Shown here: piece after piece, positions 12,423 to 23,510 of the stretch
Numbering within the stretch: the first letter of the stretch is position 1
How the letters are laid out: each line of letters starts with the position of its first letter
Source: Pipra filicauda
Taxonomy: Eukaryota > Chordata > Aves > Passeriformes > Pipridae
DNA: 64,000 nt
Direction of reading: 5' to 3'
Assembly: GCF_003945595.2 (NCBI RefSeq)
Contig: NW_024104421.1
Location: 1,922,001 to 1,986,000 of the forward strand
The notes under the pieces: model-generated
What the model saw: only the letters and a program-made list of their open reading frames with translations
Database searches by the model: none
What the model was told of the DNA's origin: nothing
Position numbers and translations under genes: made by a program

Positions 12423-14990
12423 GGTATTTAGAGTTGCTCATTATTTCTGTAGCCAGGAGATCACTGGATGTTGCTATTAATGAGGCAAACTTAGTGTCCC
12501 AACATACGTGCTTGTCTTTTCTCCCTGATCATGTGCACTGAGGACTGAACAGGGAACGAAGCTCAGGGATCTCCTTCCCGGAGGGAGAGCTTTGTGTGCC
12601 ACATTCACAGCTCTGATAATCTGCTTCAGCTAATCTTGCCCATCTTTCTGCCTCAGTAAACTGAACGTACTTCATGTAGCTGGAGACAGACAGATGGACA
12701 GTGGTGAGCTCTCTCTCTCTCCAGGGTGCACAGTGGAGATTGCACAGAGCTGCTATTGTACATCTTTATTTCTCAGTGTACAGAGCCAAGCTGAGTTAGC
12801 CCTGCCTGCAGGGCATGAAGTAATGCCAAGCAACCCTTGCTCTCTGTTGATGATTTTTAACAGGATGGTGACTGTGACTTGAACGGATAATGTGTAGTGC
12901 ATTCTGGATTGTAGGCTGCCTAACATATTTATAGGCTAATTCATTAATAGGCATTCCTTCATCCAGACCATCTCCAGCCTTTTCCTTAACCTAAGACCTC
13001 CTGTGTTGTCCTGCTTCCCTTCCCTTGCGGCAGGGCTTGTATGCACAGTGTAGCTTGTTATTCAGGAGCAATGCTGCAAATTTCAGTGTTGGGACTAGGC
13101 TCAATAGGAGACAATTTAGGTAAAAGGAGACAATAAATGCAAAGGCTACACAGATCAATTCTGTGATCCAGTATTATGCCAGAAAAAATGGGAAAGCCAA
13201 AGATGAATAATCCTTTGGCTTATGAGTATGATGCTCTTTATAACAGTTCCCTCAAGCACTTTACAGTAATTCAAATTCAATGTATGGTGTTACTGCACAG
13301 CTAAGTCTATGCCTAGAAATCTCAGGAGACAATTAAAATGAGGGCTTCTGCATGGGGAGTTTGTGGAGAAGAAATACTGCAAAACCCCTTTTTCCCGCTC
13401 AATAAACAGACAGAGATGCTGAACCATTATTCCTTTTGCTTCACAGACAAAAAACTGGAAGAGACCTAGAGAGCCCCTGCAGTATTTGGGGCAGTAGAGA
13501 GGAGCTCTTCTCCACCCTGTGGCATTGAGCAAGGCCTTTGAAAACTGGGACTATCTCATTTAAGTTCACCAGCACTGCTTTCCTGGCTCTGGTCTTGGCG
13601 GACATTATGCGGTTCCAATTCCTCAGTTTAGGATCTGTCTTCCAAGGGATACCCAGGGCTGGCATCCCCTCATCCTAGCCTGGCTGTGGCTGCGGTTGGC
13701 ACAGTGGTTGCGTTCATCTTTTCACAGTGGCCACTAAGCAGGAAAATGTGGATGCACTGAAAGAATCTGTGGTGGGGAAATGACAACAAGCTCTGTGGTA
13801 AAATAGGTGAAATGAAACCTGGTTACACTCACGTCAGTGGCAGTATTCCAGTTGACTTGAGCATGGTCAGGATTTAGCCAACACTACCCTCTTGCTGAGT
13901 GTAGTTCTGCCAGGGACTCATAATTTTGGTATTGTGACTTCTTGGGTAACAAAGAATTTTTTATTTTTTTTTTCAGTTTCTCAGCCTGTATTAACCATTG
14001 TTTTCATGTGCTGAATGAGTTATCTTCTTCATCTAGTTTGACTGAGAAATACTTAATTGTACCCCTTAAGACAGACTGTGAGTGAAAAGGCAAGGCAAAT
14101 TTGAAACAACCACTCAGACGGGATGACCCAATGGAAGAAGTGTGGAGGTGTGTGTGTGCTGGTTTCCAGATGTGGTAATAGGAACTCTTATTTTCTGCAA
14201 CTTTTTCTTGAGAGAGGATCAGATCCAATCAACTTCAGGTATGAATTTACCCCAGATTGTCTGCAGGGTACCTGGATAGTCCCTGTGTTTTGTGAATTTC
14301 AAATTGAATGTCTGGTCGCTTGAGAACAGACCATCTGAGGGATGAAGAAGTTGTGGAGAAAACCTATTTAGTGATAATTGGCAGTGGTGTCTTCTCTTTA
14401 GAGTTTGATATCTGCTACCATGGAGCACTTGTAAGGCTGAATACTTTTCTGAAACCTGCTGTTAGGAGAAGCCTGCAAAATAAATAACTTCTTCAGCGTA
14501 GATCAGAAACTTGCTTTTTGTAATTTCAAAGGGTCTTCATTTCTCCGAGATGAAAAGTGTAGATGCAGAGTTAGAAAGTGTTCGGGCTGGTTCTGTTCCA
14601 GTGTAAATTAGATTCTTCCTGCTTGCTTCATTATTAGCATTTTGATCCTGCAAGGAGCATAGCTGGGGAACTACTCATTCACAGTAATTAGCTATGCAAG
14701 ATATAATATCTGGTTTTATTCTTTTAAATATAAGGTTTCAACCCTTCTTTCCATTTTTCCTGCACTCTGAAGTCTGATATGGCAATTACCTCCGTGCAAT
14801 ATTACTCTTCCTAACCATGTAAACTTGATTTTCACACTGATTTGGTTTGTAAAATGCGTGTTAATAACTGTGTCCCTGCTATCCTTTTTCTTTCCTTTCC
14901 CCTACTTGTGAGTATTGCTGGGTCTGCGCTTTAGGTAACGTTGCACTTCGTTCTCTTTACCAGCTTTAGTTGAGGGTAATATTTGCCTTG
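12423..14990 (+). other. ST8SIA1: ST8SIA1 intron 2, unique segment
   Basis: About 2.6 kb of intronic DNA. No repeat, exon or RNA gene was recognised. A short TC run (about 12707-12721) and small open frames of at most 80 codons are the only structures seen. Confidence 0.65.
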
Positions 14991-14997
14991 GGTGAGG

Positions 14998-15021
14998 TGA
15001 CCTGAAAGGTCAACTTGACCT
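14998..15021. promoter_or_regulatory. Candidate nuclear-receptor (estrogen-response-type) element
   Basis: Positions 15007-15021 read AGGTCA-ACT-TGACCT. This is a perfect inverted repeat of the nuclear-receptor half-site with 3-nt spacing, the canonical form bound by estrogen receptors. A third half-site, TGACCT, lies at 14998-15003, also 3 nt away (spacer GAA). The site is in intron 2, about 14.5 kb downstream of exon 2. The motif is seen directly; any binding or effect on ST8SIA1 is inference. Confidence 0.6.
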
Positions 15022-16710
15022 GGCAGGGACCTTAATGGGATAGATGTTACCCACTGTGGTTTGGTGATTCCAGCAGAGTGCTGGGGGGAGCTGGAGCGAA
15101 GGGGATCTGGTGTAACAGGCTGTCTGTGAGTACCTCTATCAAGTCACTTAACTTGAAGTTATTTACAGAAATGTGCACTTGCAAAAATATCACAATTTTT
15201 ACTTAGCAGAACTGCTTCTTCCATATCCCCAAGGTTTATCTCCCCACTGAAGGATGCAAGTTTCCATTCCTTCAGAGCACCTTCAGCTACAGAAAAGCAA
15301 GTTGGATTGTGTGTTGTCTTGCTCCTGACTAGCATCACCAGCTTAATTGGATTTTTATGATACATTTGTCACAAGTTAATATTTTACATGACTCTGTTAT
15401 CCTTCCTTCTCCATGGAGCTGGCAATATACAAGGCACAATCAAACCTGTACAAAATCAAAACAGATTTGCTAAGATAGCTGACAGAGGTCTTATTTCAGA
15501 AGTTACATGTTCTCATAGTAGGCACTTTGTCTTTAAATCTGTAAGAGCAAAACTCTGGTTTGTCAGTTGGGACAGGATCTTTCTGTGCCTAAGCTGAAAT
15601 TTGAGCTCAGTGTCTGACTGAGGAGAAAATGTAAAACCACAGTAAATAGACCATTTGTTGATAGCAACAGGTATTTTGATAATACAGAAGAACTGTGAAC
15701 TAGCATGTACACTAAAGGTGTATTTGTGATTAATCCTGTTACGGTTAAGAGGGTGAGAGGAAATCAGTGTTTTTTCAAAACTGACTCATTACTGTGTACT
15801 TCTCTTTTGGCTCTTGTCAAAGATATCTGCTACCCACAGCATCCCTTTGGATCAGTGTCCCCTTCTCTGGTGGAAAATGATGACAGCTCCCTGGCCTGCT
15901 GCTTCAGTTCTTTATCCTGCTTTTCCCACTCTGTTTTTGTCTCTGAGATCTCCCCCGTGTAGTCCCCAGGCCTCCCCACCTACTGCTGCTATTCTTCAGT
16001 CTTTGTTAGCGTCTCTTTCTAGTTGGCCTTTCAATCACAGTTAGGGGATCAGTTGACTCCCCCATTAATACTTTCTTGGCTGCTGTCACATTCATGTTGT
16101 GTGGAGTTCACACAGCTTAGCACAGACCTTGGAGACAGAGAGTCATTACAGCGACACAGGCGAGCACAGGTCTCGTTTTGCACCTGCTTCACAGCAGTGT
16201 AACGCCTCTGGCTTCTCTGCTTTATCCCGCTGTGGGGATTTGAATCCTGCATAAAGATGAGACAACCCCCTTCCACGTAAGTGCTACTCCATTAGGCTGA
16301 TACTGGGGTAATTTGCACACCTGGAGTGAAATTCAAAGTGGTCTGGAAATGAATTACAAGTTTTCATGGTCAATTTTTGAACTGTAAAATTATTTGCTCG
16401 TGATCGGTGTCAGGTAGGAGGTGCAGTTGCTTTGCTGCTGTGTATTCATTTGTTGTCTAGATGGCTTTTTTCCTCCCTGTAGTAATACTGTGTACTAATG
16501 TTTTGCTGCTATTCTAGCTTTGTTGTGGCTTTGAAGGTATAAGAACACAGATAAAACAAGCTTTGTCAGGAGAGGTAATATTTTTTATTAAAGCAAGGTA
16601 AGCTTGGCTCTTGCAGCGTGCTCCTTTCCTGCTGATCCCACAAGACAAGTTTCACTGTTCTCTGTTATGTGGATGGGGAAGCAAGGAGTCACCTAAGGTG
16701 ATTAGCAGAA
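15022..16710 (+). other. ST8SIA1: ST8SIA1 intron 2, unique segment before the long CR1
   Basis: About 1.7 kb of intronic DNA with no recognised repeat, exon or RNA gene. Open frames are at most 85 codons and unrecognisable. Confidence 0.6.
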
Positions 16711-17583
16711 CCTAAGTTTGCTGATGACACAAAACTGGGGGCAGGGGCTGATACCCTTCAGAAGAAACTCGTCAGGCTGGAGAGATGGGCTGAGAAGAAC
16801 TGTCTGAAGTTCAATAAAGGCAAGTGCAGGGTCCTGCACCTGGAGAGGCATAACCCTGGGCACCAGCAAAGACTAGGGTCTGACCTGCTGCGAAGCAGCT
16901 CTGCAGGAAAGGATCTGGGGGTCCTGGTGGACAACCAGCTGTCCATGAGCCAGTGTTGTGTCCTTGTGGCCAAAAAGGCCGAGGAGATCCTGGGGTGCAT
17001 TAGGAAGAGCATTGCCAACAGGTGGAGGGAGGTGATCCTGCCGCTCTGCTCAGTCCTGGTGAGGCCACATCTGGAGTGCTGCCTCCAGTTCTGAGCTTCT
17101 CAGTACAAGAGAGACATGGAGCTCCTGGAGCAGGTCCAACAGAGGGTGATGAAGATGATAAAGGGACTGGAGCATCTCTCTTACAAAGAGAGGCTGAGGG
17201 AGTTGGGCCTGTTCAGCCTTGAGAAGAGGTGAGTGAGGAGGGACCTCATTAATATCTATCAGTATCTGAAAGGAGAGTGTCAGAGGATGGACCAGGCTCT
17301 GCTCAGTGGTGCCAAGCAATGGGACAAGAGGAAAAGGGCAGAAACTGATGTGCAGGAAGTTCCACCTGAACATGAGAAAGCACTTCTTTGCTGTGCTGGT
17401 GACCAGGCACTGGAACAGACTGCCCAGAGAGGTTCTGGAGTCTCCTCACTGGAGATATTGCAGAACTGTCTGGACACAATCCCGTGCCATGTGCTTTAGG
17501 ATGGCCCTGCTTGAGCAGGGAGATGGGACCAGATGACCCACTGTGTTCCCTTCCAAGCTTGCCCAGCCTGCTATTCTGTAATG
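16711..17583 (+). mobile_element. CR1 LINE, 870-bp 5'-truncated copy with decayed ORF2
   Basis: Longest mobile element in the window, in the same orientation as ST8SIA1. It starts inside the reverse transcriptase, at the catalytic-region end FADDTKLG (frame from 16717). It continues through the ORF2 C-terminus: the peptide includes LERWAEKNCLKFNKGKC and DLGVLVDNQLSMSQ, then [15 protein letters not shown] and [10 protein letters not shown]. It is a dead copy. TGA at 17092-17094 replaces an expected Trp codon and a second TGA lies at about 17231. The frame then shifts near 17320-17340, after which [13 protein letters not shown] and [11 protein letters not shown] follow in another frame. The 3' end falls near TATTCTGTAATG. 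The N-terminal part of ORF2 and all of ORF1 are missing. Confidence 0.93.
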
Positions 17584-20500
17584 TAGAGCAGAACTCCAGT
17601 GCAAATAACATATAATATGCACTATATGCTTGGTTTGCCACATCTGAAGGAAAAAATGCACAATTCTTTAAAGTTTAAAATGCCCGTATGAAGTTTTGGT
17701 ACATTCTGTATTTCCCTGATCTAAGCCACTGAGCTTCCAGTCCTGTCCAGTATGACTCAGTGGTAAAAGAGGACTTCAGAAGGTTCACTAGCCTAAAAAG
17801 GTCTTTTTTTTCATCTTTTAGATTGCTGGACTTTAAGCTCATATCCTACACTCGATGCACTAACTTCTGAAATTTAACTGGGTAGTTGCTAAATTTTAGC
17901 AAGCAATGTAGTCAAAACAGGCAGGGTATATACCAATAACAGGCAACATGATGTTTACCTAACTTCAGCTGGATTACGCTTTTCTTTTCTTTAATCGTTC
18001 ATAATTAGAATCTTGTTCATACTTACTTTCTGAATTTTCCTGCGGTGGGAAGTTCTCCATTATGGCCTTGCACTATTTTTGTAACAATGTTTTCCTTGCC
18101 TGTCTGTACATGCAGCATCCCCTAGTTAGACTTCTCCCCAACCCATTATTTAGAAGTATGAACACATGATGTTTCTTTCTTTTGCTCTCTCCTTTTTGTT
18201 TTTGTTTCTCTTTTTTTGATCTTTTTTAGATCACAAAAATACCTTGATTCCACTCTCAGTTAGCATGTTGTGATGATGTTTGTCTGTGGTATTTTAAAGT
18301 TAATTTGATATTATTTTAAAGCTCTACAGATCAGATTTTTGGAAACTGTATGAAATTATTTTGTTAAATAACTCATTAACAGGCCAGGTGTGGCTCATTT
18401 TTGAAACCTCCTTTAAACTTGAGTAGATACAGAAAATCTGTGATGTGCAGTAGTCCTGATTTGACAGCGGTCCAAATCAGTCAATTCACAGCCCCTTTCT
18501 CTGTAAATTTAAGAACGTTTTTTCTATCCTCTGTCAAATAGGTTAACATCCTCTTGTACTTTCAAGGAAGCGAAATAGTGTACAACTTGCAGAAATGTGA
18601 CAGGTATGCGTGTGGCTTTGAGTAACCTTTCCGCCAGAATTCACGGAATTTCTCTTTCAAAAAGCATTTTCTCTGCAATTATGCTCCCAGGGTCTTTTTC
18701 ATCTCACTAGCATACGCCAAACTACCACTTACTGGCAGTGCACTCCAAATTTCTGTCAGAAAGAGTAAATTTAAAAACCATGGGTTTGTACTTTAAAATT
18801 TCTCTTTTGATTGCCATGTCTTTATGTTTTGCCTTCAGTGGATGTCTAGCTACTTATTCGAGGGAGAAAAAAGCTGTCTCTGCAAGAATGATGAGCTGAG
18901 TGAAAATGATTTTTTTACTTTGGCGGCGTGTTAAGAGCAATTTGCACTGTGCTTTGATATTCTTCCCACTCTTTTGGGACTTGCAGTAGTTTCCTTTGAA
19001 TGGAGAAGAGGAACTTTAATTTGAGGGAAGGAACAGAAAATAAATCAGTTGCAGTAGAGGCTGTGTTTAAGCCTGTAGGTTCTCTGGAGTTGGGAATCCC
19101 CATTGCCTGTGCTTGGAGTGCCACGGAAAGGCTGTTTTTGCAGATCAGATGCCAGGTGTTTGTATGATGATGGTTATAATTCCATCGGCCACACTCACTT
19201 AACATCTTTCTTCAGGTATTTTGACACCTGCAGGTGCCAAGTGCTCTGTGTCAGTGTCTCCAGTGCTTCAGGCTTGAAGGCTGCAGGGTTGCACGGGGTG
19301 ATTTCTCAGCCTGCTCCAGCACTGGTGCTTCAGCTGCAGCATGTCAGTGCTACAAGGCTGCAGTCACCAGCCTACAACAGTTACTGCTTCTGCATACAAA
19401 GCACCCCTTACGATGAAGCATTTACGATACCCCAGTAATGAGTTGTGGTAATTCATCATTGCATCTCAAATATATCTGATTTCTACCATCCCCGGAAGTA
19501 TAAATGTGGGAATAGAACTGCTGACTTGTCCTGTCAAGCTGTGCAATACCAGAATACATCACTGTAGCTTAAAAAATTGATTTTCAGCAAATTTGCTGCC
19601 TGGGTCTACAATGCAGACAAGACGTAAAATATATTACCTTACCAAATCATTGAATTGCGTGAACAATTGAAACAGAAATTAAATATAACATACATCCTGA
19701 GTGCAGTCAGAATCCTGAGAAGTGCTAGCCATTATCCTAAATTTAAAATTCATAAATAAAATAACCTAAATTTAAAATTCACTGTAGAAAGTATAGATTT
19801 TTATGGAGCAAATAATTTAATTTCTATCCCCACAGCTGCTTGGGCAGTTAATTGGATGATTGAGCTTTACTTTTGTGCTTTAGGTTCTTTAAGGCACTGC
19901 TGTGGCTGTGCAAATGGATATAAATTACATCAGTGTGTAGAGACAATGAAAGTCGGGATCTCTGGGGTGTCCAGTCAGCTGTGCAGGCTATTACCTCATC
20001 TGCTGAGTGAACACTGAGCACTTGCTCTGCTCTTATATTATTGCAAAATCACGGCAGTATTTTTTTCATTAATTCATGGAGTTTGTTGTTTTCCCTATTT
20101 ACTGCTGATTCCCAGCCATTACAGTCTGTAATTGCATTTTTGTTGCTATACTCTCACTTTGTAGATGTATGTGTGTGATATATATGAATACAATATTACA
20201 TCATTCAGCACTTTGGAAGTAACTGACACTATTGTATCTACCAAGGAAATCTGTTGAAAACTCTCCATGTTACAGCTTGATATTTCTTCATATGTGCACG
20301 TACTTTTTGTTAGGAGTTACTGATTTTTTTATCTGACTAAGGTGTGAGCTTTTGCATTAGAGTCCACCATATCAACCAGATCTACAGGCTTCAGCTAAAA
20401 CCATTTTTTTTTTTTAATCTGTCTGCCTGTGTGCCTTCATTTTTGGACTACATTCTTGTGTGTGGCAGCACAGATAAAGGGAGAAATGCTGAGTGCTGGC

Positions 20501-21626
20501 TGCCTGAAGTCTTGCATCCTGCTGTGTGATGCTTTTGGAAAGGATATTCACCTTTTACTGACCCATCATGTGAAACTCTGTAGAGCTATTCCCTGGACCA
20601 CTCAATGTGAAGAGGCAGAGAGGTGCTTGTGGAGAAGTTAACTGTACTGTGAGGTAGTGGGTGTGACTGTGAGAGGTTTCTGGGAGGCAAGGCTGCAGTC
20701 TGGGGTGGAATGGCACTTCATGGAGTTTCTCTGGGCGTGAGACTGACAGGAGTCACACTGCAGCTTCTGTCTCTTTAACAACCTGTGTGCTTAGCAGGCA
20801 AGTGCACTTGGGGTAAAAAGTCCTAAAGCAGGAGGGAATGGCTGACTTGTGTATTGATGACTGGTATCTTGATGGCACCATAGTGGAGGAATGTGTTGCT
20901 GGCGATGAGTCACATCCAGCATCTGAGGATGTGTTTCATCTCAACCCCTGGCTGACCTGACAGAGTACAGCTCCTGCCCTGAAGCACATGGGTTTTTTTT
21001 CTTGTTCTGTAGTGGGATGAAGTCTGTGGGTATGTAGCAAGCTCATAGGTCTGTGTAGACTCCTGTTACATACAAATTACTGCAAGTTCAGTGGAGCTGT
21101 AGCGTTTCTTTGATGTAGTGAATTTGGATGTCTGAATTTTAAGTAGGAGTGGGAGAAGTGATTTAAACAAAATGCTGTAGCCTGTGACCCACCACTTTGC
21201 CAAACTCGTTGTGAAAGGCTTGCCCATTTTGAATTTTAATGTAGAAGCATTGCTAATTTATCTTTAGCATGGTGTTGTAAAACAACCTCCTCTTCACTTC
21301 AGTGCAATATTTGGAGTGCAGAATCTGCCAGTCACTTGTATCTACAAGTATCCTCTTCAGGCTTAATGAAATCTTGGTGAAAATTTTCACTGCTTAAATG
21401 AAAGCTTTGCCACTAGACTATTTTGTGAATGAAAAATGCAGGCCATTAATTCATTAATATCCATAAACTTTTCAGATGAATGTTAATTAAATTGATGGAA
21501 GTTTACAAACTTCACAGGCTTCCAAGATTTTCATACAAAAAGTCCATGAAACTTGGTAGTTCTACTAAGGTTTTTTTGCATTGGGATTTAGCTCTAAAAT
21601 GAACCAATATGAATCTGAAAGGAAAG
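17584..21626 (+). other. ST8SIA1: ST8SIA1 intron 2, unique segment
   Basis: About 4 kb without a recognised mobile element or exon. A short tandem duplication is present: CCTAAATTTAAAATTCA at 19736-19752 and again at 19765-19781 (period 29). A poly-T tract lies near 20402-20416. Open frames reach 111 codons (19103-19438, +) with no recognisable product. Confidence 0.65.
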
Positions 21627-21698
21627 TGTCATGGTTTCAGGTGAGATAGAGGTTATTTTCCTCTTCTTAGCAGTACAGTGCTGTGTTTTGGACTATCG
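21627..21698 (+). mobile_element. Endogenous-retrovirus LTR fragment (avian ERVK-like 5' end)
   Basis: The sequence TGTCATGGTTTCAGGTGAGA followed by TAGAGGTTATTTTCCTCTTC and CAGTACAGTGCTGTGTTTTG closely resembles the start of a common avian ERVK-type LTR. That family begins with TGTCATGGTTT and carries a GTGCTGTGTTTTGGA segment about 50 bp in. Similarity is not visible beyond about 21698, so the copy is truncated or diverged. I see no internal retroviral genes nearby. The family assignment is from memory. Confidence 0.55.
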
Positions 21699-22511
21699 AC
21701 CTTGGAGATGTACCAGATGGATAAACTTTATTATGGACAAGCTTTATTAGGGATGTTTTACATACAGCATGCCAGCTTGTCTGTGTTGATGGTAGAAACA
21801 GTGAAGGTAAATACCCAAACATTTCATTGCTTTCCTAAAGCAAGGGAGAAGCTGAGTAAAAAAAATGAGAATATGTACGTTGTGGCAGTCCAGCACAGAG
21901 TCCCATTTGTTTGTGGAGAAAAGAGATGGAAGACTAAAATTTATGTTGAAGGGTATGAAAATGTAATTAGGAGTACAAGAGGGATACTGTTAAAAAGAAT
22001 GTTTAATCTAGCAATTCTCTGCACATTCTGAAGTCATTACACTCTCATTTACTGGGGAAAAAAGCACACAGTGTTGTTGCTGACTTGGTTGTTAGCAGTG
22101 GGGTGGTCTGATACCTTTCAGATATCCTGAATGGCATTGTCAAGAGACCAGCACAAAAATGGAAGATCTAAGCAGCCTGCTTGTGCAGAATCTTTAGTAG
22201 TGATACAAAAACCAGAAAAGAACCTAATCTGTCTTTCCAATCCCAGGTCATATTTTAAGAGATTATATCTCTAGGGGAAAAAACCTTTTCTTTAAGTGTG
22301 ACATTTTTTAACTGGATGTAATTGGGAAGGAATGTAATCTACAACACAATGTCATTTTACAATCATTTTTTTTCTGAGACTGCCCTTTAAAGGCTATCCA
22401 GACATGGGTGGAGAGCACCCCATGTCTCCCTTTAATTAGAGCTATATCTTTAATTGACTGAGATAGCTCTAAAAATAAACTTGGAGATACTGTGGGAAGA
22501 TGAAACTAGAG
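21699..22511 (+). other. ST8SIA1: ST8SIA1 intron 2, segment between LTR fragment and CR1
   Basis: About 800 bp. The first 350 bp contain a + open frame of 117 codons (21678-22031) that starts within the LTR fragment. It has no recognisable protein family and could be diverged LTR sequence or plain intron. The rest shows nothing recognised. Confidence 0.45.
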
Positions 22512-22672
22512 GACTGTTACATGTAGTGACAGGACAAGGGGGAATGACTTCAAAATGAAAGAGAGTACTATTAGGAAGAAATTCTTTACTGTGAGGGTGG
22601 CAAGGCACTGAAACAGATTGCCCAGAGCTTGACTCCCCATCTCTGGAAGTGTTCAAGACCAGGTTCTCCAAA
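22512..22672 (+). mobile_element. CR1 LINE fragment (sense), truncated at both ends
   Basis: The sequence contains the CR1 end-of-ORF2 signature: GACAGGACAAGGGGGAATGA, AGGAAGAAATTCTTTACTGT, GAGGGTGGCAAGGCACTGAA and CTCTGGAAGTGTTCAAGACC. It stops before the usual 3' terminus, so the 3' part was lost or has diverged. Confidence 0.8.
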
Positions 22673-23080
22673 TTGGAGCCTCTAACAGGGCAGCATGTAA
22701 TTTTTTTTTAACTCTTTGCTCAGGAATAATTACACGTCTAAAAGGACGGCTGGGAAAGCTGAGGGGTCCGGGTGGATGCCTGGAGCTGTCCAGGGTCCTG
22801 ACCCACCGAACCCTGCATTGAAGCATGTAAGAAACGGCACACAGTGACCAAGTGTCATGGCTGGCCCTGCCTGGGGCAGGAGGTGGACTAGATTGCGTGA
22901 ATTATATGATGCTAAAAGCAAGGGAGGCACCAAGTGAGAAAAGGCGTACCTCTGTGTGAAATTAATTTTCATATTCTGATGTGTACCCTGTGCTACCTCA
23001 GCCTTGGGTTGAGTTGGGTCCCTGAAGCCCAGCCTGTTTGGTTGTGCTCTCAGTAGAGGAACTAGCCCCAAATGACTTTT
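22673..23080 (+). other. ST8SIA1: ST8SIA1 intron 2, spacer between two CR1 fragments
   Basis: About 400 bp, moderately GC-rich. A minus-strand open frame (23146-22730, 138 codons) covers it, but it starts inside the CR1 fragment C 3' region and matches nothing I know. Confidence 0.5.
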
Positions 23081-23510
23081 CACAGAATCATTTAGGTTGG
23101 AAAAGTCCTCCAGCATCATCAAGTCCAACCTCTGATTGACCACCACCTTGTCAACTAAACCAGAGCACTAAGTGCCATGTCCAGTCATTACTAGAACACT
23201 TCCACCTCCCTGGGCAGTCCATTCCAATGCCTCACAACCCTATGAGTGAAGAAATTCATCCTGATGTCCAGCCTGAACCTCCCCTGGCACAGCTTGAGGC
23301 CGTTTCCTCTTGTCCTGCCACTGGTTACCTGGGAGAAGAGGCTGACCCCTACCTGGCTACACCCTCCTTTTGGGTAATTGTAGAGAGCAATAAGGTCTCC
23401 CCTGAGCCTCCTTTTCTCCAGTCTAAACACCCCCAGCTCCCTCAGCTGCTCCTCACAGGACTTGTGCTTCAGACCCTTCACCATCTCTGTTGCTCTCCTC
23501 TGGACAAGGC
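23081..23510 (-). mobile_element. CR1 LINE 3' fragment (C), antisense
   Basis: The plus strand begins CACAGAATCATTTAGGTTGG. On the minus strand, frame 23484-23191 (97 codons) is an uninterrupted piece of the CR1 ORF2 C-terminus, with [36 protein letters not shown] and [12 protein letters not shown]. It is the same subfamily as fragment A, with an internal deletion of roughly 18 bp near 23202 relative to A (the ACTCCACC segment is missing). The minus-strand 5' truncation lies near 23510. Confidence 0.92.

Noticed and set aside
16210..16250. tRNA B-box-like GGATTTGAATCCTGC
   Set aside because: No A-box, no acceptor stem or cloverleaf can be drawn around it.
16758..17661. Many overlapping frames on both strands at 16.7-17.6 kb
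   Set aside because: All are explained by the decayed CR1 LINE copy. The sense frame is ORF2 with stops and a frameshift.
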